A stretch of DNA of 64,000 nt. Origin: Proteocatella sphenisci DSM 23131. Its GTDB lineage: Bacteria > Bacillota > Clostridia > Peptostreptococcales > Filifactoraceae. Position 1 is the stretch's first letter, and each line of letters opens with the position of its first letter. This document shows positions 33,429-42,240 of this stretch, piece by piece. Position numbers and translations under genes: made by a program. The notes under the pieces are model-generated. The model searched no databases. It saw nothing but the letters and a program-made list of their open reading frames with translations, and was not told the DNA's origin. The DNA lies in contig NZ_AUID01000014.1 of assembly GCF_000423525.1 (NCBI RefSeq), forward strand, positions 1 to 64,000, given 5' to 3'.

Positions 33429-34211
33429 TTATATACTTTTTTCTGCTATATCAGTTACCGCAAAGGTTGCAACGTCATCTGCATATTTACCCGGTCCAAA
33501 TCCGGCATCATATCCAAGTTCTTTAGCAAGTTCATGGTTTATTCTAGGTCCACCACAAAGAAGTACAACTTTTTCTCTTAATCCCTCTGCTTCCAACAAT
33601 TCTACAAGCTCTGTAAGATTTTGGATGTGAACATTTTTTTGAGTAACTGTTTGCGAAACCAAAAGAACATCAGCATTCAATTCTTTTGCTTTTTGTATAA
33701 ATTCTTCATTTGTTACCTGGCTTCCAAGATTATAGGCTTCTATCATTTCGTATCTTTCAAGTCCATAATGTCCTGCGAAACCTTTCATATTCATGATTGC
33801 ATCTATCCCCACTGTATGTGCGTCGGTTCCCGTACTGGCACCAATGACAACAATTTTTCTTTTTATATTAGTTTTGATATATTCGTCTACTTCATGCATA
33901 TCCATAGTGTCAACTTCAACACTTTGGACAACTATATCATCATAATTCACAGTATGCGTAAGGCTTCCGTATAGAACATAGAATGTATAGTCTTTATCCA
34001 GAGACTGACGGTGTACCACGGACGGCTCATCAATTCCCATTTTTCTTGCAAGTTCCTTGGCAGCTTCAACAGATTTCTCTGTATTTTCAACTGGTAAAGT
34101 AAAACTAACCTGCAGTTTACCATCATTCATAGTATCTCCATATGGCTTAAGTTTTGTAATATCTAAATTTGTATCTAAATCTTTCTGCGTAGAACATATT
34201 CCTGAACTCAT
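33429..34211 (-). CDS. kamE: Lysine 5,6-aminomutase, beta (cobalamin-binding) subunit
   Basis: This 260-residue subunit, with KamD, moves the terminal amino group of beta-lysine (or D-lysine) to give 3,5-diaminohexanoate, using adenosylcobalamin and PLP. The cobalamin motif D-x-H-x-x-G is at Asp130, His132 (the cobalt ligand) and Gly135 in GASTGTDAHTVG. Lys143 eight residues on is at the position of the lysine that binds PLP in the known enzyme. The Rossmann domain continues with VLLVSQTVTQKNVH and LLCGGPRINHELAKELG. It lies 10 bases after kamD and is the last gene of the operon. Confidence 0.96.
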   Translation of the reverse strand: MSSGICSTQKDLDTNLDITKLKPYGDTMNDGKLQVSFTLPVENTEKSVEAAKELARKMGIDEPSVVHRQSLDKDYTFYVLYGSLTHTVNYDDIVVQSVEVDTMDMHEVDEYIKTNIKRKIVVIGASTGTDAHTVGIDAIMNMKGFAGHYGLERYEMIEAYNLGSQVTNEEFIQKAKELNADVLLVSQTVTQKNVHIQNLTELVELLEAEGLREKVVLLCGGPRINHELAKELGYDAGFGPGKYADDVATFAVTDIAEKSI

Positions 34212-34221
34212 TGATGACCTC

Positions 34222-35772
34222 CTATTTATTTAACATTAGAGCTATAAATGGATTATAATATTTATCATCCTTAACAATAACACCATTTAGACCCTTGCCT
34301 CCATCGACTGGTCTCTTTACACCACCAAATATTCCTTTTTCAAGAGTAAGGAATAATCCGTTTTTCTCGATTTCTTTTAATAGATGATTTGCTTCTCTTA
34401 AGACATCATTTGCCCTATTTTGCATTAGACCATCTTTTTTAAATTCAATTTCTGAACTTATATCTTCCATGTTGTTAAATATATAACTTGCGTTATCTAT
34501 AGATAGTGCACGGTCAGACATAAATGGTGTGTGAATTGCTTCAGTCATCATACCAAGAAGATGTAATTTTTGATTAGTCATTATAGTGATCATGTTAAAT
34601 AATGCGTCTTGTATATGTCCTTTGAAGATATCTCCAGTCATATATTTAGTAGGAGGCATATATTTAAGCGGAGCTTTAGGGAAAATCTCTCTGGCCATTT
34701 GTGCCTGTGCCAACTCATAAAGGAATCCATTTTTCATGTCTGGATGCATTTCAAAAGCATGTCCAAGTCCCATTTGTTCTTCAGGCAGTCCAGCAATCAA
34801 AGCAAACTGCTCATTTATAAACTGAGATGCAAGTACAGTATGAGCTTCTTCAAAAGCATCTGCTGTAGTTAAATAGTTGTCTTCTCCAGTATTTATGATG
34901 ACTCCAGCGAATCCATTTATTATTCTTGAGAAATACTGGTCAACCATAGTTCTCTTCATGTTTATATCCCTAAATAATATTCCATATAATGCATCATTAA
35001 GCATAACGTCGAGTCTTTCAACAGCTCCCATAGCCGCTATTTCTGGCATACAAAGACCTGAACAGTAGTTGCAAAGTCTTATATACCTTCCTAGTTCTTC
35101 ACCAATTTCATCAAGTGCAGTTCTCATAAGTTTGAAGTTTTCCTGTGTAGCATATGTTCCACCAAAACCTTCAGTTGTTGCTCCATATGGAACGTAGTCA
35201 AGAAGAGATTGTCCAGTTGTCCTAATTACAGCTATTATATCAGCGCCTTGTTTAGCAGCCGCTATAGCTTGAGTAATATCTTCAAATATATTTCCAGTAG
35301 CAACGATTACATAAAGATAAGGACCAGTTTTATCGCCAAATCTTTCCAGATAATTTTCTCTGTCTTTTCTATTTTCAGAAATCTTAGAAACGGTATTTTT
35401 CGCAATTTCGTCAACCGCCATTTTTATTTCAAATAGATCTCCCATTGGTATTTTAGGCAAATCCAGTTCTTCTGCAGAAACTTTTTCAGCTATTTCTTGT
35501 GGGGTGAGTTTATATTTAAGGACAGCATTACCTATGTACATTGCTGCACCAAGTCCTAATGCATTAGAAGCCTGTATATTTTCAACAACTAGATTTGGAA
35601 GTGGAACTCCCATATCGTTTACTCCGTCAATTCCCATTAATCTGCATACGGTTCTTTCAACTGTAACCGTAGAATGTTTTTCAATGAATATCTGTGTTTC
35701 TTCTGCTATTTTTTTTGAAATTTCTCTTGACTCATTTACTAAATCAAGATTAAGATTTAATTTTCCACTCAT
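34222..35772 (-). CDS. kamD: Lysine 5,6-aminomutase, alpha subunit
   Basis: This 516-residue TIM-barrel catalytic subunit pairs with KamE; it binds PLP and the substrate while KamE brings cobalamin. Recognisable blocks are HSTVTVERTVCRLMGIDG, TTGQSLLDYVPYGATTEGFGG, LCNYCSGLCMPEIAAMGAVE and KYMPPTKYMTGDIFKGH. Length equals the family's. The ATG at 35772 is chosen because AAGGAAGG precedes it; an in-frame start at 35790 is possible. Coenzyme supply is suggested by the nearby cobQ/cobD-like genes. Confidence 0.96.
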   Translation of the reverse strand: MSGKLNLNLDLVNESREISKKIAEETQIFIEKHSTVTVERTVCRLMGIDGVNDMGVPLPNLVVENIQASNALGLGAAMYIGNAVLKYKLTPQEIAEKVSAEELDLPKIPMGDLFEIKMAVDEIAKNTVSKISENRKDRENYLERFGDKTGPYLYVIVATGNIFEDITQAIAAAKQGADIIAVIRTTGQSLLDYVPYGATTEGFGGTYATQENFKLMRTALDEIGEELGRYIRLCNYCSGLCMPEIAAMGAVERLDVMLNDALYGILFRDINMKRTMVDQYFSRIINGFAGVIINTGEDNYLTTADAFEEAHTVLASQFINEQFALIAGLPEEQMGLGHAFEMHPDMKNGFLYELAQAQMAREIFPKAPLKYMPPTKYMTGDIFKGHIQDALFNMITIMTNQKLHLLGMMTEAIHTPFMSDRALSIDNASYIFNNMEDISSEIEFKKDGLMQNRANDVLREANHLLKEIEKNGLFLTLEKGIFGGVKRPVDGGKGLNGVIVKDDKYYNPFIALMLNK

Positions 35773-35815
35773 CCAGATACCTTCCTTCATTCATTATATT
35801 TATATTATGGTTACT

Positions 35816-37270
35816 TTAAAGACTTTTACTGTCAAGTCCAAGTAATTTAGCTATTTGCAAAGCATTTTGCGGCACTTGATTTTCATTTGTTTCTTCAATG
35901 GAATAATCCATATATTCTTGTATTATGTCAAGCGCTTTACCTTTGTTTAAATCTATCATCTGAGCAAGTTTTTCAAAATTAATTTTACTTATACCTACTA
36001 CTTGAAGATGTTTTATATCCTCATTTGAAATGCCATCAAAATGTGTAGATATAAATGTGTATGAATTCTGTATTTTGAAAAATTCTATTACCGCCTGAAG
36101 TAAAATTTTACCCTCATGAGGGTTTGTTCCTCTCGCCAGCTCATCTAGTATTATCAAGCCATCTTTATGTTTACTTGCGGAAATAATCTTTTTTAAATAG
36201 ATTACCTCTGCTCCAAATGTACTAAGTCCATTTTCCACATTCTGAAGATCATCAGAAATCATATATATGAAATCTACAAGCGGTATTTTAGCGCTTTGAG
36301 CATAAACATACATACCTGAGTTTGCAAGCAAGACATTTAGCGTTACAGTTTTCATGCAGATACTCTTACCGCCCATATTAGCACCAGTAAGCAAGGTTAC
36401 ACCTTTATTTATAGTAATATCTAAAGGTGTCATCTTCTTGTTTTTTTTATTCATAATATCGCTATAATATGGATTATAAGTTTTCTTAAGATCCAAAGTT
36501 TCAACAACATTTTTGCTTTTGGTTACAAGCGCAATTTCTGGCTTTACAGCATGAGTTGCTTTGAAATGTTTTGCTTTAGCCAGCAAAAAGTCAATATATC
36601 CAATTATATTAGTATTGTGAGTAAGAGCATCGGTATATATCTTAATTTTTTTGGTTAATTCTTTTTTTATTTCGAACTCCAATTCATGCTCTTTACTCAC
36701 TATCTCCATTCTTTCATTAAGGAGAGCGTTTCTATCGTCTGGATTGTTGGTCTGAGCTATCCTTAACTCGAGTTGAGTTCTTTTTAAACGAGTTTCTTTA
36801 AGTCCGTCTGAGTATGAGTCATAAATAAAAAAAGTATCAATATTTAAGTTATCTGGATCAAGAATCCTAAATACAGGTTTCACATCTTTGAAATAGATGT
36901 CTTCGATGTCAATTCCCGTTTTTGAATATTCAATAGACATATCATTGCACAATTTGGAAAAGGACTTTATTTCAAAGAGTTCAATTTCATCTAAAATATA
37001 ATTGTTTGAAATTTTTTTAAATGTAGCCCTTATATCTTTGAATTTGCATAGATAAAAACCTATTTCTGATTCACTGCTTTTGTTATCAGTGATGCTTTTT
37101 ATGAATTTTTCCGTATTATCCAATTCCGTATTAAGCAAATCAAAATTTTGAATCGTAAAAGGTCTTGTGTTATATTTAAGTTCAGTTCCAACGCTTGTTA
37201 CGGTATTTATACAATTTAAAATATACTCAAACCCTATTTTTTCTTTTTGTTCTTTATTTAAAAATCTCAC
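35816..37270 (-). CDS. kamC: MutS-family ATPase of the lysine fermentation operon (KamC)
   Basis: The protein has 484 residues. The C-terminal half is a MutS-type ABC ATPase: Walker A TGANMGGKSICMKT near 300, STFGAEVIYLKKII as signature region, Walker B GLIILDELARGTNPHEGK, then FISTHFDGI. The N-terminal half is helical lever-like sequence without the mismatch-recognition domain, so it is not a DNA repair MutS. The matching gene in other lysine fermenters is called kamC and has no proven function. It overlaps kamB by four bases and lies between the two aminomutases, which suggests a role in their activation or repair. Confidence 0.85.
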   Translation of the reverse strand: MRFLNKEQKEKIGFEYILNCINTVTSVGTELKYNTRPFTIQNFDLLNTELDNTEKFIKSITDNKSSESEIGFYLCKFKDIRATFKKISNNYILDEIELFEIKSFSKLCNDMSIEYSKTGIDIEDIYFKDVKPVFRILDPDNLNIDTFFIYDSYSDGLKETRLKRTQLELRIAQTNNPDDRNALLNERMEIVSKEHELEFEIKKELTKKIKIYTDALTHNTNIIGYIDFLLAKAKHFKATHAVKPEIALVTKSKNVVETLDLKKTYNPYYSDIMNKKNKKMTPLDITINKGVTLLTGANMGGKSICMKTVTLNVLLANSGMYVYAQSAKIPLVDFIYMISDDLQNVENGLSTFGAEVIYLKKIISASKHKDGLIILDELARGTNPHEGKILLQAVIEFFKIQNSYTFISTHFDGISNEDIKHLQVVGISKINFEKLAQMIDLNKGKALDIIQEYMDYSIEETNENQVPQNALQIAKLLGLDSKSL

Positions 37271-38298
37271 ATCGATTCTCCTTTTACGTCAAAAATAGGT
37301 ACATCAATATATCTTTGCAAAGAACTTGTTATAAGATCAGAATCAATTGTATAATCTTGTGTTGAAAATGGATTTACTGTAATTGCACAGATATTGATTT
37401 TTTCCATAGCTAAAAGTTTTATTTTTCTGTGGTTTAATTTTTCGAGATTTTCCTTGTTAATGAATAATTTTGTTCCATCATCAACTATTATATCAACCTT
37501 GCATTTTCTGCTGGTATTTTTTAACAAAGATGTCACAAACGTATCAGTCAAAGCTCCTGATGTATATATAAATTTAGTTTCTAAATCGATTTTTTCTATA
37601 ACGCTATTTTCATTTCCGACTATTGTAGTGCACTGTGAATAAACTATATTCTCATATTTATCAAATACTGCAAGACAACTGTTATTATTGGAACTGGTAT
37701 GCTTTAGATCGCTTATGAAATTTCTTATTTTAGAATTATACAATTTATCAATATTAAGCAGGTTGTAAGTCAACACAGTTTCATTTATAAGTTTATTTAG
37801 ATCATTAGAAAACGATGCTCCAACTGATAAAATAGCTGCTTCTGCAACTGCTGGAGAAGCGAGGCTTTTTCTTGACAGTGCTCCATCAATAAAAACTTTT
37901 TCTGCTCCCGCACTATTCATCATAGATATTACTTTTTTCATATCATATGTCGTAGATGGACCCGCAATTTCAACATAACCATCTGTAACCGCCCGCGTTA
38001 TTATGATTTTACCCAAAGGTGTATTTATGTTAGTCACATTAATAATCTCTAAAGTAGCATCAGAAAGCTTATAACAACTCGCGCTAGTTGCAACAATGGT
38101 ACCAGCATATACATATATGCGTGGTTTTTTGGTTTGTGTTACACGGTCTACAGTTTCGCCATCTCTTCCAATTGATGACAGACCAAGGGTGTATTTTCCC
38201 CTGGTCTTGTCAATGAAATAGTTAAGAGTTGTAGTTTTACCAGCATTTTTCGACATCCCAATAAACGAAATCGAATTATATTTTTCAAGAATCATCAT
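37267..38298 (-). CDS. kamB: P-loop protein of the lysine fermentation operon (KamB)
   Basis: This 343-residue protein has an N-terminal nucleotide-binding loop, GMSKNAGKTTTLN, at residues 14-26, followed by a G3E/MobB-like layout (SSIGRDGETVDRV). The second half is unfamiliar, with repeated VFIDGALSRKSLASP and strand-rich segments. Orthologues in lysine-fermenting Clostridia are named KamB; the reaction is unknown. It starts three bases after kamA stops and overlaps kamC, so tight co-expression with KamC is certain. A chaperone or cofactor-loading function for KamA or KamDE is a reasonable inference. Confidence 0.85.
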   Translation of the reverse strand: MMILEKYNSISFIGMSKNAGKTTTLNYFIDKTRGKYTLGLSSIGRDGETVDRVTQTKKPRIYVYAGTIVATSASCYKLSDATLEIINVTNINTPLGKIIITRAVTDGYVEIAGPSTTYDMKKVISMMNSAGAEKVFIDGALSRKSLASPAVAEAAILSVGASFSNDLNKLINETVLTYNLLNIDKLYNSKIRNFISDLKHTSSNNNSCLAVFDKYENIVYSQCTTIVGNENSVIEKIDLETKFIYTSGALTDTFVTSLLKNTSRKCKVDIIVDDGTKLFINKENLEKLNHRKIKLLAMEKINICAITVNPFSTQDYTIDSDLITSSLQRYIDVPIFDVKGESM

Positions 38299-38301
38299 TT
38301 C

Positions 38302-39552
38302 TTAATGATGTCCTCTCTCATTTCTTTCAAGTCCAACTGGCTCTAAAGTAGCAGCTTCTCCATTAAGTAGTCCAGCTACGCCTACTTTATGAACAGTTTT
38401 CTTTCCTGTGCATACATCACATGTACATCCTGGAGTATAGTTTGAAGGTTCATCATAAGTTGTTATTACACCTTCAAAGTTTCTTAGTATTACTTTGTTA
38501 TGACTTTGAGAAATTACATAATTTGGCATTACAGGAGTTTTTCCTCCTCCACCTGGAGCGTCAACAACAAACGTTGGTACGCAGTATCCAGAAGTATGTC
38601 CTCTAAGACCTTCAATTATTTCGATACCTTTAGCAACTGGTGTTCTGAAGTGTGAAAGTCCCAGTGAAAGGTCACATTGGTAAATGTAATATGGTCTTAC
38701 TCTTATTTTTACAAGGTCGTTTACAAGCTTAAGCATCACATGTGTGCAATCATTGATACCTCTTAACAGTACTGATTGATTTCCAAGAGGGATACCAGCG
38801 TCAGCCATAAGCTCACAAGCTCTTTTTGACTCTGGAGTTATCTCGTTAGAGTGGTTAAAGTGGGTATTCAACCAGATTGGATGATATTTCTTTAACATGT
38901 TTACAAAATCTTCAGTGATTCTCTGTGGAAGAACTACTGGAGTTCTAGAACCTATTCTTATAATCTCAACATGAGGAATTTCTCTAAGTTTTTTTATGAT
39001 TTGCTCAAGTCTGTCATCTGACATAAGAAGAGCATCTCCTCCAGATAGAAGCACGTCTCTTACCTGTGGAGTGTTTCTGATGTAATCGATTGATTTTTCT
39101 ATTTGATCCATTGGTACAGCAGAGTCATTTTGTCCTGCAAATCTTCTTCTAGTACAGTGTCTGCAGTACATTGAACACTGGTCTGTTACAAGGATAAGCG
39201 CTCTGTCTGGATATCTGTGAGTTAGTCCTGGCGTTGGAGAGTCCACATCTTCGTGAAGTGGATCTTCTTGATCTTCATCAGCTCTATATAATTCATCAGC
39301 TGTAGGTATTGCCTGTTTTCTTACAGGGTCATTAGGATCATTAGGATCAATTAGAGAAAGATAATATGGAGTTATTGCCATTCTCAGTGATTTAAGACAA
39401 TCCTCTGCTCCTGATTCTTCTTCTGGAGTAAGTGGAATATATTTTTTTAACTGCTCAACAGTTTCAATTCTATTTCTTACCTGCCATTGCCAGTCATTCC
39501 ATTCTTGGTCTGATACATTTGGAAACAATTCTTTTCTTCTATCTACATTCAT
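38302..39552 (-). CDS. kamA: Lysine 2,3-aminomutase
   Basis: This 416-residue radical SAM and PLP enzyme turns L-alpha-lysine into L-beta-lysine, the first step of the pathway. The cluster cysteines are Cys126, Cys130 and Cys133 in CSMYCRHCTRRRF. DVLLSGGDALLMSD is the SAM glycine-rich block, and the PLP lysine lies in APGGGGKTPVMPNY near residue 340. A C-terminal zinc-site motif is CTCDVCTG. Length and motifs match the characterised clostridial enzyme. GGAG precedes the ATG. The 92-base gap to kdd contains no terminator. Confidence 0.97.
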   Translation of the reverse strand: MNVDRRKELFPNVSDQEWNDWQWQVRNRIETVEQLKKYIPLTPEEESGAEDCLKSLRMAITPYYLSLIDPNDPNDPVRKQAIPTADELYRADEDQEDPLHEDVDSPTPGLTHRYPDRALILVTDQCSMYCRHCTRRRFAGQNDSAVPMDQIEKSIDYIRNTPQVRDVLLSGGDALLMSDDRLEQIIKKLREIPHVEIIRIGSRTPVVLPQRITEDFVNMLKKYHPIWLNTHFNHSNEITPESKRACELMADAGIPLGNQSVLLRGINDCTHVMLKLVNDLVKIRVRPYYIYQCDLSLGLSHFRTPVAKGIEIIEGLRGHTSGYCVPTFVVDAPGGGGKTPVMPNYVISQSHNKVILRNFEGVITTYDEPSNYTPGCTCDVCTGKKTVHKVGVAGLLNGEAATLEPVGLERNERGHH

Positions 39553-39644
39553 TTTTATTCTCCTTATCTAACTACATTTATTAGATTGAACCAAAGCTAA
39601 TCGCTCAATTCATTAATACAACTCTGGGGATTTTGTTGTTTTAA

Positions 39645-40679
39645 TTACATGTATTGTTTTTCGAATATTTCTCTTAGCTCTTTTGATTCTCTTAGTTCCT
39701 CAAGAGTTATAGCTGCATGATCTTTAGTATAACCATTACCAATTATCATATTTACGTCTTTTCCTACGCCTTCAGCTCCAAGTGCTGCTTTTGTAAATGA
39801 TGTAGCCATTGAGAAGAAGTATACTGTTCCGCCGTCTCTTACAGGAAGGATTGATGACATTTCTGTATTTTCGATATTTACACAGTTTATTACAATGTCA
39901 ACTTCTTTACCATCGTTAGCTGCTAGTACTGCATTAAGAACTTCAACTGGCATCTGTGCACTTGCAACAACAGCTTTGTGTACAAAACCTGCATCCATAA
40001 GTTTTTTAATGTCGCTTTCTTTTCTAACTATACCGATAACGTTTCCAGTTGGGCCTACTCTTTTCTTTGCTTCATAACAGCACATCATTCCTGATTTACC
40101 TGCAGCACCTAGTATAACAACGCTTTCGCCTGGCTTTACAAGTTTAGCCGCCTGAGCAGGTGCACCTGCAACATCTAATGCCGCAAGAGCCAGATTTTCA
40201 CTCATATCTTTTGGAAGTACTGCGTAGATCCCACTTTCGAAAAGTATAGCTTTTCCTTTTATTTCAACTCTGTCAATGTCTGGCTTAACATCAAGTATTT
40301 TTTCTATTTTCAGTGGAGTAAGAGAAAGTGAAACCAAAGTTGCAATTCTGTCTCCAACTTTAAGATCAATTTTACCATCAAGGTCAGATCCTATTTTTTC
40401 AATCGTTCCTATAAGCATTCCGCCTGAACCTGTAACTGGGTTTTGCATTTTGCCTTTTTCGGCAACTATAGAAAGAATCATTTCTTTTATTTTTTCTACA
40501 TCATGTCCTGCAGCTTCTTCTATTTGTGTAAAACTTGCAGAGTCTATGTTTAATGCTGAAACGTCTATAAGTATTTCATTGTCATAAATATTCATATCGT
40601 TGTTGATTTTTGAAGCTGGTTGAGGTAATACACCTGCTGGCTCTATTACTCTGTGTGTTCCGTATTTGCATCCTTTCAT
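39645..40679 (-). CDS. kdd: L-erythro-3,5-diaminohexanoate dehydrogenase
   Basis: This 344-residue NAD(P)-dependent enzyme oxidatively deaminates 3,5-diaminohexanoate to 3-keto-5-aminohexanoate. The N-terminus KYGTHRVIEPAGVLPQPA is typical of the family. A Rossmann motif VVILGAAGKSGMMCC sits near 185-200, and IVINCVNIENTEMSS with VYFFSMATSFTKAALGAEG follow. Length is as expected. AGAGG precedes the start. It is placed between kal and kamA. Confidence 0.95.
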   Translation of the reverse strand: MKGCKYGTHRVIEPAGVLPQPASKINNDMNIYDNEILIDVSALNIDSASFTQIEEAAGHDVEKIKEMILSIVAEKGKMQNPVTGSGGMLIGTIEKIGSDLDGKIDLKVGDRIATLVSLSLTPLKIEKILDVKPDIDRVEIKGKAILFESGIYAVLPKDMSENLALAALDVAGAPAQAAKLVKPGESVVILGAAGKSGMMCCYEAKKRVGPTGNVIGIVRKESDIKKLMDAGFVHKAVVASAQMPVEVLNAVLAANDGKEVDIVINCVNIENTEMSSILPVRDGGTVYFFSMATSFTKAALGAEGVGKDVNMIIGNGYTKDHAAITLEELRESKELREIFEKQYM

Positions 40680-40736
40680 ACTATCGTTTCCTCTCTAATT
40701 TCATAAATTATAAAAAATTATAAATAAGTACTCTTT

Positions 40737-41117
40737 CTATTTTCTTTTTTTGTCTTTTAATACTACACATGTTCCAGTTGCCCTGCATACTACTATAGGT
40801 TCGTCCAGAATATCACATGCAGAATCATTAATGTCAGGTCTTGGCACTATAACTTTTCTAGCTTCAAATTTCATTTTTCTCGAACTGTTTCCAACCTCAA
40901 TTATTTCACCTACAGCTTCGATATAGTCGCCTGCATAAACTGGAGCTAAAAACTCTACGTCCTGATATGCTTTGAATAGACCTTCGTCTCCATCATTTTG
41001 AATTAATAATTCTGTTGCTACGTCTCCAAATAATCCGAGCATCCTCGCCCCGTCTACCAGGCCGCCTCCGTAATGAGCATCATGAGCACTCATTCTTAAT
41101 CTTATTATTGATTTCAA
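40737..41117 (-). CDS. kal: 3-aminobutyryl-CoA ammonia-lyase
   Basis: This 126-residue hotdog-fold enzyme removes ammonia from L-3-aminobutyryl-CoA to give crotonyl-CoA. The signature [18 protein letters not shown] comes early, followed by [11 protein letters not shown] and [17 protein letters not shown]. The start is most probably TTG at 41117: AGGAGG stands eight bases upstream, and the family begins with MKS-x-IR-x-RM, which this start reproduces. The later ATG at 41093 would remove those residues. It is the first gene behind the lysine riboswitch. Confidence 0.93.
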   Translation of the reverse strand: MKSIIRLRMSAHDAHYGGGLVDGARMLGLFGDVATELLIQNDGDEGLFKAYQDVEFLAPVYAGDYIEAVGEIIEVGNSSRKMKFEARKVIVPRPDINDSACDILDEPIVVCRATGTCVVLKDKKRK

Positions 41118-41153
41118 TTAGTGTTCCTCCTTCTAATAATTTTGGCATAAGCT

Positions 41154-41200
41154 AAAAAAGAGCGCTTTTTTATGCCACATAAGTGACATAAACAGCGCTC
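41154..41200 (-). terminator. Riboswitch-controlled terminator before kal
   Basis: On the minus strand GAGCGCT-G-TTTATG (41200-41187) pairs with CATAAA-AA-AGCGCTC (41174-41160), followed by TTTTT. Its 5' arm shares the nine bases CTGTTTATG with the closing helix P1 of the aptamer, so aptamer folding and termination exclude each other. Confidence 0.85.
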
Positions 41201-41367
41201 CATAGAAATCAAATCTATGACAGTGATGTAAATTATAATTTACTCACCAGATATTACACGTTGGGGGGATCTTGTAATATCTTCGGCAATTGACACATTC
41301 ATCTTGAGCATCGATACCCTTACCTTAGCATCTCAAGACTACCTATTCAACTGCACCTCTATTTATG
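41187..41367 (-). ncRNA. Lysine riboswitch (L box) of the lysine fermentation operon
   Basis: Read on the minus strand, the aptamer opens with CATAAATAGAGGTGC. It continues through AGTCTTGAGATGC, contains the conserved GCCGAAG and the CTGG after a long hairpin, and closes with CTGTTTATG. CATAAATAG (41367-41359) pairs with CTGTTTATG (41195-41187) as P1, nine pairs including one G-U. These are the landmarks of the lysine aptamer class. Because the 3' strand of P1 is the same sequence as the 5' strand of the terminator, lysine binding should prevent termination. This predicts an ON switch, fitting a degradation operon. Confidence 0.9.
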
Positions 41368-41376
41368 TATACTAAA

Positions 41377-41404
41377 ATTATATCACTAATTATAAATTTG
41401 TCAA
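41377..41404 (-). promoter_or_regulatory. Promoter of the lysine fermentation operon
   Basis: Consensus TTGACA (41404-41399) and TATAAT (41382-41377) on the minus strand are 16 bases apart. Transcription would start near 41370, immediately before the riboswitch. Both boxes are perfect, so regulation probably rests on the RNA switch. Confidence 0.88.
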
Positions 41405-41461
41405 TTCAAAAAAAACGTTTTTTTTATACAAATTTTACAATTTATTGTAACTTTAGATCTA

Positions 41462-41490
41462 TTTACATACTATGTAATTTGTGTTATCAT
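41462..41490 (+). promoter_or_regulatory. Possible promoter of trhA
   Basis: TTTACA (41462-41467) and TATCAT (41485-41490) with a 17-base spacer lie 62 bases before the start codon. The -10 box is imperfect. Confidence 0.45.
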
Positions 41491-41551
41491 ATATTATAGT
41501 TTCCAGAACTACATACGTATTGAATATTTTGATTTATTCAAGGAGGTTATC

Positions 41552-42199
41552 ATGACAAATATAAAATTTAGAGACCCAGTAAGTGCAATTAGCCATTATA
41601 TTGGAGCCGCACTTTCTATTGTTGCTATGACAATGGTTGTTTTTAATCAAAAAGAAAATTTAAGTATCGATAATATCAACTTAATTTCTGCACTAATATT
41701 TACAGCTTCAATGTTCATGCTTTATTCTGCAAGTGGCATTTATCACACTTTAATGCTGCCCAAAGAAAAACTGGTGTTTTTCAGAAAACTTGATCATTCC
41801 ATGATATATGTTTTAATCGCTGGATCATACACACCACTTTGTCTGGCAATCAAAGATATCAACCACGGATATAAGTTGTTAATACTAATATGGTCATTAG
41901 CCATAGCGGGTATAATTATAAAATTATGTTTTTTTAATGCCCCAAGAGTTATAGGTACCGCTTTTTATATAATACTTGGATGGATGATAGTTTTTTTTAT
42001 CAAAGATGTTGTAGATGTACTTGCGTTGAATGGAATGATACTACTTGGACTTGGTGGAATAAGTTATACAATCGGAGGATTAGTTTATATAGTCAAAAAA
42101 CCAAATTGCAAAAACTTGAACTTTCATGATCTGTTCCACTTTTTTGTTCTTGCTGGTACTGCACTTCAATTTATTACAGTATATATATATATCCTGTAA
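41552..42199 (+). CDS. trhA: Hemolysin III/TrhA-type membrane protein (PAQR superfamily)
   Basis: This 215-residue protein has seven hydrophobic segments. Family blocks are FRDPVSAISHYIGAALSI, YSASGIYHTL, FRKLDHSMIYVLIAGSYTPLC and the closing NLHDLFHFFVLAG-like HDLFHFFVLAGTALQF. The conserved histidines and aspartate are presumed metal ligands. Members are linked to membrane fluidity control; the old name hemolysin III is misleading. AAGGAGG precedes the ATG. It is divergent from the lysine operon and converges on cobQ. Confidence 0.88.
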   Translation: MTNIKFRDPVSAISHYIGAALSIVAMTMVVFNQKENLSIDNINLISALIFTASMFMLYSASGIYHTLMLPKEKLVFFRKLDHSMIYVLIAGSYTPLCLAIKDINHGYKLLILIWSLAIAGIIIKLCFFNAPRVIGTAFYIILGWMIVFFIKDVVDVLALNGMILLGLGGISYTIGGLVYIVKKPNCKNLNFHDLFHFFVLAGTALQFITVYIYIL

Positions 42200-42240
42200 T
42201 AAAAAGCTCCTGCATTAAATTAATGCAGGAGCTTTTTATT
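42200..42240 (+). terminator. Bidirectional terminator between trhA and cobQ
   Basis: AAAAAGCTCCTGCATTAA is followed by its exact complement, with T residues at both ends. Confidence 0.88.
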
